Shown here in pieces: positions 7,408-16,070 of a DNA stretch of 64,000 bases. Position numbers and translations under genes: made by a program. The stretch's first letter is position 1. Each line of letters starts with the position of its first letter. Where the stretch lies: the IMG/VR virus record IMGVR_UViG_3300022752_005671, positions 1 through 64,000 of that record. One strand, given 5' to 3'. The DNA is from a virus. The notes below the pieces were generated by a model. That model worked only from the letters and a program-made list of their open reading frames with translations, had not been told where the DNA came from and searched no databases.

Positions 7408-7692
7408 ATGATGAGAAAAGGAAAAAAGTTTGAATCTGGATATGCTACAGTCGATGATGGCGTAAATTATAGAGATATTGCCGATACAATGACTGAAATT
7501 GGATATACAATGAATCATTCCTCTGCAAGGAACTATGTTTTGCGTGTGATGAAAAAATTTGCAGAAGCCATTGTAGATCAATATGGGATCAAGATGTCAG
7601 AAGAAGGATTGGATAGAGTAGCAAAATCTCCAATGTTTCAAAGCGGTATTGCAGAGGTTCTTCAAGACATTGAGTACGCAAGGAAGTTTTGA
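7408..7692 (+). CDS. small helix-turn-helix protein resembling sigma region 4
   Basis: 94 residues from ATG 7408, chosen because AAGGAG (7393-7398) lies 9 bases upstream; it directly abuts the ATG at 7399. The segment NYRDIADTMTEIGYTMNHSS followed by ARNYVLRVMKKFAEAI has the form of a sigma-70 region 4 / HTH unit ('IA..m...G..mn...ARn'). It lies two genes after a sigma factor that lacks exactly this part. Plausible roles are a detached region 4, a transcription co-factor or a DNA-binding regulator. The HTH assignment is by pattern only. Confidence 0.6.
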   Translation: MMRKGKKFESGYATVDDGVNYRDIADTMTEIGYTMNHSSARNYVLRVMKKFAEAIVDQYGIKMSEEGLDRVAKSPMFQSGIAEVLQDIEYARKF

Positions 7693-7693
7693 A

Positions 7694-8131
7694 ATGAAGG
7701 CCACAAAATATCAGATTAAATCTCAAATTAGGTTAGAAGACCTTCTTCGTCGAAGAAAGACGAACTTGAATCAATTCATTAAGGATCGAGGAATTACAAC
7801 GTATGAAGGCCTTGATTCCCTTTGTAAGAGATTAGGCGTTTTGACGCCGAATCAAGATTCTTTTTTTCAGTGCATTGAAAAATACGTTTCTAATCCATCT
7901 TCTGGTGTTGTCGTAATTCCTCCGCCTCTTGTAATTCATGAATCGACCGGAGAACCTGAACTTGTAGAAGAAGATTCTTTTGAAGATTTCAAACCTCAAA
8001 TTTCAGTAACAGATGAAGCTGAAGGCGGGGAAATTTCGGTAGTTTTAAAAGAAGCTGCGATCAACACAAGTAAGCAGTTGACAAAGAAACAAAAGAAACA
8101 ATTTAAAAAGCAGCAACAAGAAACTAACTGA
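7694..8131 (+). CDS. hypothetical protein
   Basis: 145 residues from ATG 7694, one base after the previous stop. The N-terminal part (IRLEDLLRRRKTNLNQFIKD..GITTYEGLDSLCKRLGV) looks like a small helical domain seen in phage virion-associated or regulatory proteins. The C-terminus is Lys/Gln-rich (LTKKQKKQFKKQQQ). No function assigned. It belongs to the sigma-HTH operon by spacing. Confidence 0.55.
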   Translation: MKATKYQIKSQIRLEDLLRRRKTNLNQFIKDRGITTYEGLDSLCKRLGVLTPNQDSFFQCIEKYVSNPSSGVVVIPPPLVIHESTGEPELVEEDSFEDFKPQISVTDEAEGGEISVVLKEAAINTSKQLTKKQKKQFKKQQQETN

Positions 8132-8146
8132 GTATTAGGAGGGGAA

Positions 8147-8443
8147 ATGAAGAGAGTCATTGTTTATGATGTAGAGCAAAAAAAACCTGAGAGTGCAACA
8201 AAACATTCTGAAAAAATTCAAGCGAATAACACGAAGCAGGAATCTTGGGAAAAAGAAAAGCGCATCAGGGCAATGAAAACAATAGAGAATGCTTCAGTTT
8301 TAAGTGGAATTGTTAAATCGATTGAAACGCTTAAGTTAAATGATCCCAACGAAGATGGGCAAGTTATTAAAGAAGCAGTAGAGAAAATTTCTTCTATTGT
8401 TGAAGAGATGAGAAAAGATTTTAAAAAAGACTATTGGGACTGA
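8147..8443 (+). CDS. hypothetical coiled-coil protein
   Basis: 98 residues with a strong ribosome binding site (AGGAGGGG, about 6 bases before the ATG). Charged and mostly helical: a Lys/Glu-rich middle and a C-terminal amphipathic stretch (IKEAVEKISSIVEEMRKDFKK) suited to a coiled coil. Not recognised. Last gene of the + strand regulatory run, meeting the GT25 gene tail to tail. Confidence 0.55.
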   Translation: MKRVIVYDVEQKKPESATKHSEKIQANNTKQESWEKEKRIRAMKTIENASVLSGIVKSIETLKLNDPNEDGQVIKEAVEKISSIVEEMRKDFKKDYWD

Positions 8444-8457
8444 TTCTTTTCATCTCT

Positions 8458-9222
8458 CTATTTTGGAAGTAGTCTGACGTTGTCTTCTTTTTTCTCTTCA
8501 AGCAATGATTTTAGATCTTCTTCAACAAGATCTGCATGATTTTTTGCGCTAGCTCTAATCCCCCAAAAAGCAACATTGGATTGATATATTTCTTGGTAAG
8601 CTACAGATGGTCGTATTAGAAACCCTCTTCCAGACTTAAATTCTTCATATAGCATGGTGTCAACTGGCATTATGCAGCATGAAAAGATTGATAATAGTCT
8701 TGCAGCGTGGACAGGATTGACTAGGTAAGCATGGGCTCCATAAGGAACCCAATCAATTTTGTTATATAACTTGTAAGATTCATGTTCTAATTTTGGTCGT
8801 TCTTTACTATATGAGCCCAAAGAAATGATGCTCCAATCGGAAGGAGCGTTTAATAAAGCCCACATAACCGCAAGTCTTGGGTTGAAAAGAAACCTGCAAT
8901 CGTCTTCAATGATTAACCACGCTTTACAATTCATGTATTGTTTATTACTGGTTAACATCATGTATCTGATTGCTGCTGCATGAGAAAGAGAACATGATAT
9001 CTCTGCGGTTGACATGCTCGTCGCGGGTAAAGAGATGTTCTCTACTGCATGAAGTTTTACGTGATGTATGTTCCACGCAGATAAATGTGTGATTAAATCT
9101 TCATATCGAGCTTGATCTTTTTCAAGATTGATGATAACCGCCGGCGGGACTAGAAAGTTTCCCTCGCGCAGAGGAGAAGTAGCCTCGAGCATATTACGCT
9201 CTAAATTTTTTAATTCTGACAT
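8458..9222 (-). CDS. glycosyltransferase family 25-like
   Basis: 254 residues. PPAVIINLEKDQARYEDL (about 26-43) is the family-25 opening ('vINL..s..R'). EISCSLSHAAAIRYMM (about 75-90) is the conserved 'E.gC.lSH' block, and AWLIIEDDCRF (about 102-112) holds the EDD-type motif that binds the metal and sugar nucleotide. Family members add galactose or glucose to LPS cores or to hydroxylysine. It is the only minus-strand gene in the first 11 kb and lies far from the main glycan cluster, which suggests separate acquisition. Divergent from the ligase across 91 AT-rich bases. Confidence 0.8.
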   Translation of the reverse strand: MSELKNLERNMLEATSPLREGNFLVPPAVIINLEKDQARYEDLITHLSAWNIHHVKLHAVENISLPATSMSTAEISCSLSHAAAIRYMMLTSNKQYMNCKAWLIIEDDCRFLFNPRLAVMWALLNAPSDWSIISLGSYSKERPKLEHESYKLYNKIDWVPYGAHAYLVNPVHAARLLSIFSCCIMPVDTMLYEEFKSGRGFLIRPSVAYQEIYQSNVAFWGIRASAKNHADLVEEDLKSLLEEKKEDNVRLLPK

Positions 9223-9313
9223 GTCTTTGTTGAATATACGTTTCGATTAAAATATTGTTAATTTTCATTTGTTCTTAGTGCAAGTTTGTCATTGCTTGTG
9301 GTAGATTATATCC

Positions 9314-10648
9314 ATGCAAACAGTCATCGACATTTTGGAGAGGCTTGAGTCCGACAACTCTCGTTTGTTCAAGGAAGAACTTCTCGAATCGCAAGTTGAC
9401 AACGGTCTTCTTAAGAGAGTTTTTGTCGCCGTAGGAGATCCGTACCTTAACTTCTACGTGAACAAATTCAAGATGCCTTCCGCGGAAGGCATGGGTCACG
9501 ATGACATGGTATTGCAACAATTCCTTGATGAAGTCTACGAAAATCTGCCGACGCGAAAGAAAACAGGCAACTCCGCTAAAGAATTCGTAGAATATCTTTT
9601 TAAGGGTATGACGCATCTGCAACAGAAGTGGTGTCAGCGAATCCTTCTCAAAAACCTTCGTTGCGGTGTACAGGCAACGACAGTCAACAAGATTTGGCCG
9701 GGAGCAATTACGGGATTTTCTGTTCAGCTCGCCGAATCTTTGAAAACTCATTATGAAAACGGAAGCGGAATCATCATAGATGATGATGTCAGCTATCCTA
9801 TCAGAATTGAACCAAAGCTCGATGGTCTAAGATGCGTTGCGGTGAAACACAACGGTGAAGTGACGATGTTCACGAGGAATGGCACTGTTCTAGAGACCTT
9901 ACCTCGGATCAAGTTGCTGCTCGAGTCGGCTCCTTGGGATAACTTCGTCCTCGATGGCGAAATCATGGGTGCAGACTGGAACGAGTCTGCGTCGGTCGTC
10001 ATGTCGCACAAGAAAAATAAGGATGATTCTAACATGATCTTTCACGTCTTCGATGCCATGTGTTTTGAAGACTGGCGTGACCAAGAGAATTTCCTTCCCT
10101 TGAAAGATCGAGTAGAACTTGTTCAAGAGTTGGTGTCTCAGGTTTCAAGTTCTTCCATTGTTCAAGTTCAAGGTAGAACTGTTAATGATCAGGAAGAGCT
10201 TCTTGCAATGTATCTTCGTGACACTGACGACGGGTATGAAGGTGTCATGATCAAGGATCTAGATGCTCATTATGTCTTTAAGAGGACTTCGAATATTCGG
10301 AAAATGAAACCAGTGGCGACATATGAAGGAGTTATCGTGGGTCATTATGAAGGGCGTCGAGGTTCGAAACGAGAGGGGTTATGGGGCGGGTTCGATGTTG
10401 TTCTACCAAATGGTGTGACGACCCGCGTTGGGAGCGGTTTCACAGACAAGCTGAAGGCAGAGATCAACTTGAATCCTGATTCATGGATCGGTAAGATTGT
10501 TGAAATGGAAGGCCAACCTGATCCGCTGACTGGTGATGGTCTGACGAAAGACGGAAAGGTTCGATTTCCTGTTTATATTCGTGAAAGAGATCCAAGAGAT
10601 GTTGACCTCCGTGTCGTCGAAAGTTTCGAAAAATTAAAGAACCAATGA
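9314..10648 (+). CDS. ATP-dependent DNA ligase
   Basis: 444 residues, T4 gp30-like size. Seals nicks through an enzyme-AMP intermediate. EPKLDGLR (166-173) is motif I with Lys168 as the adenylated residue, and FVLDGEIMG (about 211-219) is motif III. MIFHVFDAM lies between, DDGYEGVMIKD (305-315) is motif IV, and the NIRKMKP segment carries motif V lysines. Residues about 334-430 form the OB-fold domain (EGVIVGHYEGRRG..). The N-terminal 130 residues are helical, as in the T4 enzyme. Probably serves replication and UvsE-started repair. Confidence 0.93.
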   Translation: MQTVIDILERLESDNSRLFKEELLESQVDNGLLKRVFVAVGDPYLNFYVNKFKMPSAEGMGHDDMVLQQFLDEVYENLPTRKKTGNSAKEFVEYLFKGMTHLQQKWCQRILLKNLRCGVQATTVNKIWPGAITGFSVQLAESLKTHYENGSGIIIDDDVSYPIRIEPKLDGLRCVAVKHNGEVTMFTRNGTVLETLPRIKLLLESAPWDNFVLDGEIMGADWNESASVVMSHKKNKDDSNMIFHVFDAMCFEDWRDQENFLPLKDRVELVQELVSQVSSSSIVQVQGRTVNDQEELLAMYLRDTDDGYEGVMIKDLDAHYVFKRTSNIRKMKPVATYEGVIVGHYEGRRGSKREGLWGGFDVVLPNGVTTRVGSGFTDKLKAEINLNPDSWIGKIVEMEGQPDPLTGDGLTKDGKVRFPVYIRERDPRDVDLRVVESFEKLKNQ

Positions 10649-10752
10649 ATTGTAATATTTTGTAAATTTGCAGTACAAATTGCTTGATCATGTATATTTT
10701 ATGATCGAGTAATCTTAGTGATTACATTTGGTTACATTAACGGAGAAAAAAA

Positions 10753-10953
10753 ATGAAAAATTTTGCATTACTTTTAGTTGCCGCTTGTTTCGTTGCTGGA
10801 TGCCCTGGAAAAGATCCTGTCGCAGCTGACGCATCAGCTTCCGCCGTCGTGACAGCATCAGCAGCACCTTCAACTGTTCCATCAGCAGTAGAGACAGCTG
10901 CACCTGCAGTTTCAGCATCAGCAGCAGTTGAAGCAGCACCTGCAAAGAAGTGA
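10753..10953 (+). CDS. small Ala/Ser-rich lipoprotein
   Basis: 66 residues. A signal peptide (MKNFALLLVAACFVAGC) ends in lipobox VAGC with the lipidated Cys at 17. The mature part is almost all Ala, Ser, Val, Pro and Thr (ASASAVVTASAAPS..). GGAG lies 7 bases before the ATG. Low-complexity Ala/Ser lipoproteins of this type are typical of myxobacteria. Other options are a superinfection-exclusion lipoprotein or an Rz1-like spanin, though no Rz partner is visible. Confidence 0.65.
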   Translation: MKNFALLLVAACFVAGCPGKDPVAADASASAVVTASAAPSTVPSAVETAAPAVSASAAVEAAPAKK

Positions 10954-10974
10954 AAACTAATTAATCACAAATTA

Positions 10975-11044
10975 GGTCCTGTGGTTTAAAGGAACACCTT
11001 GTGTATCAAGGAGGAATAAGCTTCGATGCTTATCAGGACCACCA
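10975..11044 (+). tRNA. tRNA-like element, shrunken arms (possible tRNA-Tyr GTA)
   Basis: GGTCCTG (10975-10981) pairs perfectly with CAGGACC (11034-11040) as a 7-bp acceptor, followed by A and an encoded CCA. GTTT/GAAC forms a D stem with a 4-base loop. CCTT/AAGG encloses the 7-base loop GTGTATC, reading anticodon GTA (Tyr). ATAAGC/GCTTAT is a 6-bp T arm around TTCGAT. The total is only 70 nt with CCA, with D and anticodon arms shorter than canonical, so it may be a degenerate tRNA or a tRNA mimic. The anticodon call is tentative. Confidence 0.5.
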
Positions 11045-11060
11045 TGAAGAGATTTCAATA

Positions 11061-11306
11061 TTAAGATCTTACAATTTTACCATTCTCTTCTTCAATTACG
11101 TCGTTTTCATTCAATTTATATTTTAAGTAAATTCGTAACGTCGTGTTTTCAAGACTCAATTTTGCAATTTGAGTTTGAAGACTTAGCGTTTGAATTACGT
11201 TTTTTTGTGAAGTAATTACTTTCAAATCTTCTTTTGAAATGTATTCTTCAATTACATTTCTATTTAAAATAGAATTATCTTCATCGTTTTTTTCTATTGG
11301 TTTCAT
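11061..11306 (-). CDS. hypothetical protein
   Basis: 81 residues, acidic and helical (VIQTLSLQTQIAKLSLENTT suggests a heptad-like coiled coil). Not recognised. The start codon overlaps a TACGATT/AATCGTA palindrome (11306-11321). It follows the long tail fibre on the same strand and ends tail to tail with the tRNA-like element, so it may be the last cistron of the fibre operon. A small fibre chaperone is one possibility, with no direct support. Confidence 0.5.
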   Translation of the reverse strand: MKPIEKNDEDNSILNRNVIEEYISKEDLKVITSQKNVIQTLSLQTQIAKLSLENTTLRIYLKYKLNENDVIEEENGKIVRS

Positions 11307-11321
11307 ACGATTTTAATCGTA
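11306..11321 (-). promoter_or_regulatory. palindrome at a start codon
   Basis: TACGATT, two bases, AATCGTA. On the minus strand the A of the ATG of the 81-residue gene is the last base of the repeat. As RNA it would form a 6-bp stem with a 4-base loop; as DNA it could be an operator half-site pair. Confidence 0.3.
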
Positions 11322-11360
11322 ATTTATTTTTTGTATTGTCAGTAGTAAATTTGTTAACTC

Positions 11361-14300
11361 TCAACAAACTATAAACTTTATCTTCAACGTTCCATTCAAC
11401 GCGTTCGTTGCGTGAGAATTATAAATTCTGATGTTGAATGAACCATTAGTAATAGAATCTACGTAAATTAAAGGGACTCCGTTCGTATCATATGTTCCGC
11501 TATAATCACCCATCGATGCAATTACAGCAGACGAAGATCTAACAGCACTGTTGGTTACAGTAAATGATGATGATGAACCTGCTGTAATTGTTGCAGATAC
11601 AGTCGTAATAACACCTGAAGTTGAGTTTATAGTAACTCCATTCGTAATGCCTGTTTGTTGCGTAATAGATGCTTGTCCGAGGTTAGCAGAGCTGCCTTGA
11701 GCTATCGTGAAGTTACCTGTGTTCAAGGAACCACTTATGAATACATCACCACCAAAGATAGACTTTTTAGCTGATGTTCCCGAAACTCCAATCGTTCCGC
11801 TGACATACATGCTGGTTTCATTTGGCAACGATGAGACGCCGATTACGACCGAAGACGTAGTGTAAGTATAATAATTTAGTGGACCAGTTGTCGTAGTTTG
11901 ATAAGTCACCAACACGAAACCATTACCGCCGCCTGCAACAAAATTGCTTCCAGTGCCGACTCCTGTCACGTAATATATGCTATTTGTTTGAGCAGGCAAA
12001 GTAGGAGAACCGCTCAATCCGTCAGATCCTGTTTGTAAAGATCCACCAGAGACTTTAGAAGGATGATAATAACCTGAACCTCCACCGCCTCCTGAACCGT
12101 CAGAAGCCCCTCCACCGCCGCCAAAGTATCCTGAGCCACCGCCTCCACCATCATTAGTGCCTGACGTTGTATTATCATCTTGTCCTGTTCCACCTGCATT
12201 ACCACCTGTTAATGCACTTCCTGCCCTGGGAGGAGATGTATCACCATTTCCGGCAGTTCCGCCGGCTAATTGAGTACCTCCTTGTCCTGGGTTACCGCCG
12301 TTACCTCCCGTGTTGCCAGTGGACCCCCCGCCGCCTCCGCCACCTTTATATCCTGTACCGCCGCCGCCGCCACCAGCGATTAATAACGCATTTACTTGTT
12401 GAGGAGTGCTACTACCGCTAAAAATGCCTGAATAACCGCCACCACCACCACCTGATGCATCTCCGCGAGTTCCAAATCCTGCATTTGGCCATCCTCCCAG
12501 ACCACCGTTACCTGCAGTTGATGCGGCATCGCTTCCGCCTCCACCGACAACGATATACAAAGTATCACCTGGTGTGACAGATATTGAACCAGATGCAAAA
12601 CCGCCTGCACCACCTCTGAAACTAGAATACCCACCCGTTCCGCCGCCGGCGGCCCAAACGTATGCATTTACGCTAGTAACGCCAGCTGGTACTGTGAAGC
12701 TTTGTACTGTTCCACTGATATAAGAGAAAGATGTAGAAGCAGCAGTTATAATGTCTGAGCCTTGGCTGCTTGATAGAGTCCAACCCGTGTTAACTGTCGC
12801 TCCACCTGATGCCGTAGAAGAAATTGTCACAGCCCCATTCGACGCGGAGGTAATTGTTACGTTCGATCCAGCAATGAGGTATGAAGTTCCATCAGTTAGT
12901 CGAGTAAGAGAACCTGACAGTCCATTCAACGCATGAATGGTACCTGATGCTATTAAGTCACCACCGAAGGTAGAAACTTTTCCTGTTGCAGTTCCTTTAT
13001 CACCTATAGTACCTGAAACATAGAAGCTAGTATCTGCTCCGACGTTTACATTAAAGAAAGAAGAACCAATTCTTACACCGGACGGCGACAACAATCTAAC
13101 GAGGTTATTCTCATTGATATCAATACCCCCACCATTTGCAGATATGTTTAAGAATGTCTTTGCATCGAGGTAAGTGACAACGCCCGGGATTGATGCAACT
13201 TCAAGTCCGTTATTTCCAACCTTTAATGTGCCTGAAACTACGAGGTTTCCACCGAAGACCGAGTCATTGATACCGGTTGCTCCTAGGCTACCCCTAGAAC
13301 CTGAAACAAAGAAGAAAACGTTTGAGCCCACGTCGGTCGGGGCATCAATGCTGTTGTCTGTTCCTCTGAAGGCAGCTGATCCTGTAGTAAAAATTGCACC
13401 ATTGGTTGTGCTATCAAAGAAGTCGTCAATAGCGGATATATTTGCGCTAATCGTAACAGCCCCGTTTGATGCAGAAGTTATTGCAACGTTGTTACCAGCG
13501 ATGAGGTAAGAAGTTCCGTCAGTCAGCTTGGTGAGAGATCCACTCAGGCCGGCACTATGCTTAGTGACACCGGTAAACATCGTACCGCTGACGGTAGCAA
13601 CAACAGAGTCATTAATGTTGAGTGTTACGTCACCTGATGTTCCCCCACCTGACAAACCAGTTCCAGCAGTGACGGCGGTGATGTCGCCTGCTCCGCCGGC
13701 AGCTAATAAATCGGTTCCTACACCGGCAGAACATGCTGTTAAATCGATGTACGCTCCTCTGGCCGTTCCACCTTGCTCAAAGATTCGAAGTTTATTTCGA
13801 TAGGAGTCAATTGTGATACCAACGCCAACAAGCGTTGTGTTCGTTACTGCTTTTGCTAATAATATTTCGCCGCCTTCATCACCTGAAGAGTTGTCGGACC
13901 TAAGTTTGCTGCCTGCTGCAATATCTACCCCTGCCGCAGTGGAAACTTCTCCTGTGAATCTAGAACCGCTGATTGTAGCGACAACAGAATCATTAATTGA
14001 TAATGTAACGTCTCCCGAAGAACCCCCTCCGGTCAAGCCAGTGCCAGCTGTAACTGAAGTTATATCGCCAGCTTGACCGCTGATCGTCACCGCGCCATTG
14101 GATGCGGATGTTATCGTTATGTTGCTTCCCGCTATCAGATACGAAGTTCCGTCAGTTAACTTGGTAAGCGAACCGCTTAATCCTGCATTATGTTTAGTTA
14201 TTCCAGTAAACGTTGTCCCACTAACTGTTGCAACGACTCCATCATTGATTGCTAAAGTTACAGCCCCTGATGTTCCTCCACCGGTTAATCCTGTTCCAGC

Positions 14301-16070
14301 AGTGACAGATGTTATGTCTCCAACTGTTCCATCATTAGTAATTGTGATAGCACCGGATGAACCTGTTACGATAGAGATACCACTTCCTGCGATGAGGTAT
14401 GAAGTTCCGTCGGATAGCTTTGTATGAGAACCTGAAAGCCCTTGAGAGAACTTGGTCTGCCCAGAAACCGTATTTGTTCCAGATGAGTTACCGATGTTTA
14501 ATGCCGTTGATGCTCCACCTGCAAAATTCACAGTCGTTGCACCGGTGTTAAAAAGAGTAGCAGAAGCACCTGATGTTGAAACTAACCCGCTATCTCCTAT
14601 TGAAACATCGCCTATCGTAAGGATGTTTGTAGTTTTGTTGTATGTAAATTCTGCATCACCACCAAAGGTCGATCCACCATCGTTAAACTGAACGTACGTG
14701 TCTAAGCCTCCCGGAGTTGTGGTGCCTGCGCCGCCACCGCCACCAGCACTAACGATGTTACGAAATAAACCGCCTTGAACAAATCTTGCTTGTGCTGTGT
14801 TTGAAAGATCAGTGGCATTTCCTTTTACAGCAACAACTCCGACGAATATTGCTGAAGTCCTTGTGTTGTCTCCTTCAGTAAACGTCTCTGATGATATCCC
14901 AGTTTCTGCAGCATCTAAGGTATTATATGTTTGATTTCCATAATATACGTAAAGTGCTCTATCAACAGAATTAGGGAACCAGTAGACCCTTTGGTTAGTA
15001 TATTGTCCTGCAGCAACAGCTGCTAGAGTGCCGTTGTTATTATACTGTGATGGGTCTATGACAGTATATCCTGCACCGGCAACTCCGATGTCGATGCGGT
15101 ATGTCGAACCGCTGACATATTCTCTATAGATCTTTGATGTTGTTACAGCAGAATCAGACGTGGAAGAAACATAGTTTGGATCATCAGGATCCGTTCTGTA
15201 GTTTCTACCTTCGGCATATGAATCACCGGATGTCTTTGTCAGACCCAATGTCGATCCGCTGTGTGTCAGTGTGTGGCCGGAAATTTTTAAAGGACCGAAT
15301 GCCCTTATGAAGTGACCATACTGTTGGGAAACTCCATATGATGTGACTGGATTTGTTACCGCTGCGTTGGTGATAGAACCAGACTGATGCAGAATTCTTC
15401 CTATGGATAGGTAATCTAGATAATCTCCATTTGAAAAAGGAGTGGTTCTTTGTATCAATCCGCCCGAAGGATTGATTCCAATATATGTTATCTGCGAAGA
15501 TGTTACGTAAGTCAATGACTGACTGACATATGTCGGCCAATTAACGAATGCAACCGTTGGATATGGATCCGAGGTTGTCGTAGCGTTTTGAGACACAATC
15601 AGGCCAGAACCTGATGTTAGTGAGAATGTTGTCGATCCAGCGGCCGTAGATAAAACTCCACCGTGAAGAAGGCCAGTAGACAACGTGGATTCCAACCAAC
15701 GAAGACGTGTCGTGTTGGTGTAACCAGTTCCAGGTTCATACTGAGTAAAATACAAGTCGTTGGTAGAACCGGAGGTGTAGATGTATGAAGCAGAGACATC
15801 AGTAGGAATTCTAAGATTACCCACCGGTTTCATCTGGATGTAATCGGAAACTCCGAATGCACCGGAGATGAATGTATCTCCCTTAAGGATTATTGATGGG
15901 TTATTTGCTCCTGTAGAGGTATTGCTACCTGAGACGAAGAATGTTACCGTTGGGTTTGGAAAGTCAGGAAAGGAAGAACCAGGGTTGTTTGCGAATATTA
16001 CACTTCCGGTTATTCCTATCTTTGAAGAATTACTCGCAGACCCAGAAATATTATTTGCAATTAACGCCAT
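11361..16070 (-). CDS. long tail fibre / adhesin with repeated modules and glycine-rich domain
   Basis: 1569 residues, Ser/Gly/Thr-rich and almost free of charged runs, typical of trimeric beta-structured fibres. AGGAAGG lies close to the ATG. The N-terminus (MALIANNISGSASNSSKIGITGSV) matches the paralogue at 16111-17607, so both probably attach to the same tail site. Residues about 540-1130 hold repeated units: DITSVTAGTGLTGGG (three copies) and KLTDGTSYLIAGS with its TITSASNGAVTIS strand (four copies). Residues about 1135-1390 form a Gly-rich domain opening with VPAGVTSVNAYVWAAGG and containing GGGGGG runs, as in Gly-rich adhesin tips. Probable receptor-binding protein. Confidence 0.85.
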   Translation of the reverse strand: MALIANNISGSASNSSKIGITGSVIFANNPGSSFPDFPNPTVTFFVSGSNTSTGANNPSIILKGDTFISGAFGVSDYIQMKPVGNLRIPTDVSASYIYTSGSTNDLYFTQYEPGTGYTNTTRLRWLESTLSTGLLHGGVLSTAAGSTTFSLTSGSGLIVSQNATTTSDPYPTVAFVNWPTYVSQSLTYVTSSQITYIGINPSGGLIQRTTPFSNGDYLDYLSIGRILHQSGSITNAAVTNPVTSYGVSQQYGHFIRAFGPLKISGHTLTHSGSTLGLTKTSGDSYAEGRNYRTDPDDPNYVSSTSDSAVTTSKIYREYVSGSTYRIDIGVAGAGYTVIDPSQYNNNGTLAAVAAGQYTNQRVYWFPNSVDRALYVYYGNQTYNTLDAAETGISSETFTEGDNTRTSAIFVGVVAVKGNATDLSNTAQARFVQGGLFRNIVSAGGGGGAGTTTPGGLDTYVQFNDGGSTFGGDAEFTYNKTTNILTIGDVSIGDSGLVSTSGASATLFNTGATTVNFAGGASTALNIGNSSGTNTVSGQTKFSQGLSGSHTKLSDGTSYLIAGSGISIVTGSSGAITITNDGTVGDITSVTAGTGLTGGGTSGAVTLAINDGVVATVSGTTFTGITKHNAGLSGSLTKLTDGTSYLIAGSNITITSASNGAVTISGQAGDITSVTAGTGLTGGGSSGDVTLSINDSVVATISGSRFTGEVSTAAGVDIAAGSKLRSDNSSGDEGGEILLAKAVTNTTLVGVGITIDSYRNKLRIFEQGGTARGAYIDLTACSAGVGTDLLAAGGAGDITAVTAGTGLSGGGTSGDVTLNINDSVVATVSGTMFTGVTKHSAGLSGSLTKLTDGTSYLIAGNNVAITSASNGAVTISANISAIDDFFDSTTNGAIFTTGSAAFRGTDNSIDAPTDVGSNVFFFVSGSRGSLGATGINDSVFGGNLVVSGTLKVGNNGLEVASIPGVVTYLDAKTFLNISANGGGIDINENNLVRLLSPSGVRIGSSFFNVNVGADTSFYVSGTIGDKGTATGKVSTFGGDLIASGTIHALNGLSGSLTRLTDGTSYLIAGSNVTITSASNGAVTISSTASGGATVNTGWTLSSSQGSDIITAASTSFSYISGTVQSFTVPAGVTSVNAYVWAAGGGTGGYSSFRGGAGGFASGSISVTPGDTLYIVVGGGGSDAASTAGNGGLGGWPNAGFGTRGDASGGGGGGYSGIFSGSSTPQQVNALLIAGGGGGGTGYKGGGGGGGSTGNTGGNGGNPGQGGTQLAGGTAGNGDTSPPRAGSALTGGNAGGTGQDDNTTSGTNDGGGGGSGYFGGGGGASDGSGGGGGSGYYHPSKVSGGSLQTGSDGLSGSPTLPAQTNSIYYVTGVGTGSNFVAGGGNGFVLVTYQTTTTGPLNYYTYTTSSVVIGVSSLPNETSMYVSGTIGVSGTSAKKSIFGGDVFISGSLNTGNFTIAQGSSANLGQASITQQTGITNGVTINSTSGVITTVSATITAGSSSSFTVTNSAVRSSSAVIASMGDYSGTYDTNGVPLIYVDSITNGSFNIRIYNSHATNALNGTLKIKFIVC

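Noticed and set aside
9286-9312. Possible promoter (TTGTCA ... TATAT) before the ligase
   Set aside because: Spacing between the boxes does not fit and the -10-like box is almost at the ATG.
10697-10711. GATCAT/ATGATC inverted repeat after the ligase as a terminator
   Set aside because: No T-run follows and the stem is AT-rich, so I did not list it as a terminator.
13174-14691. Several + strand open frames rich in Pro, Val and Ala opposite the long fibre
   Set aside because: They are antisense shadows of the Ser/Gly/Thr-rich repeats; composition follows the codons of the real minus-strand gene and no ribosome binding sites are seen.
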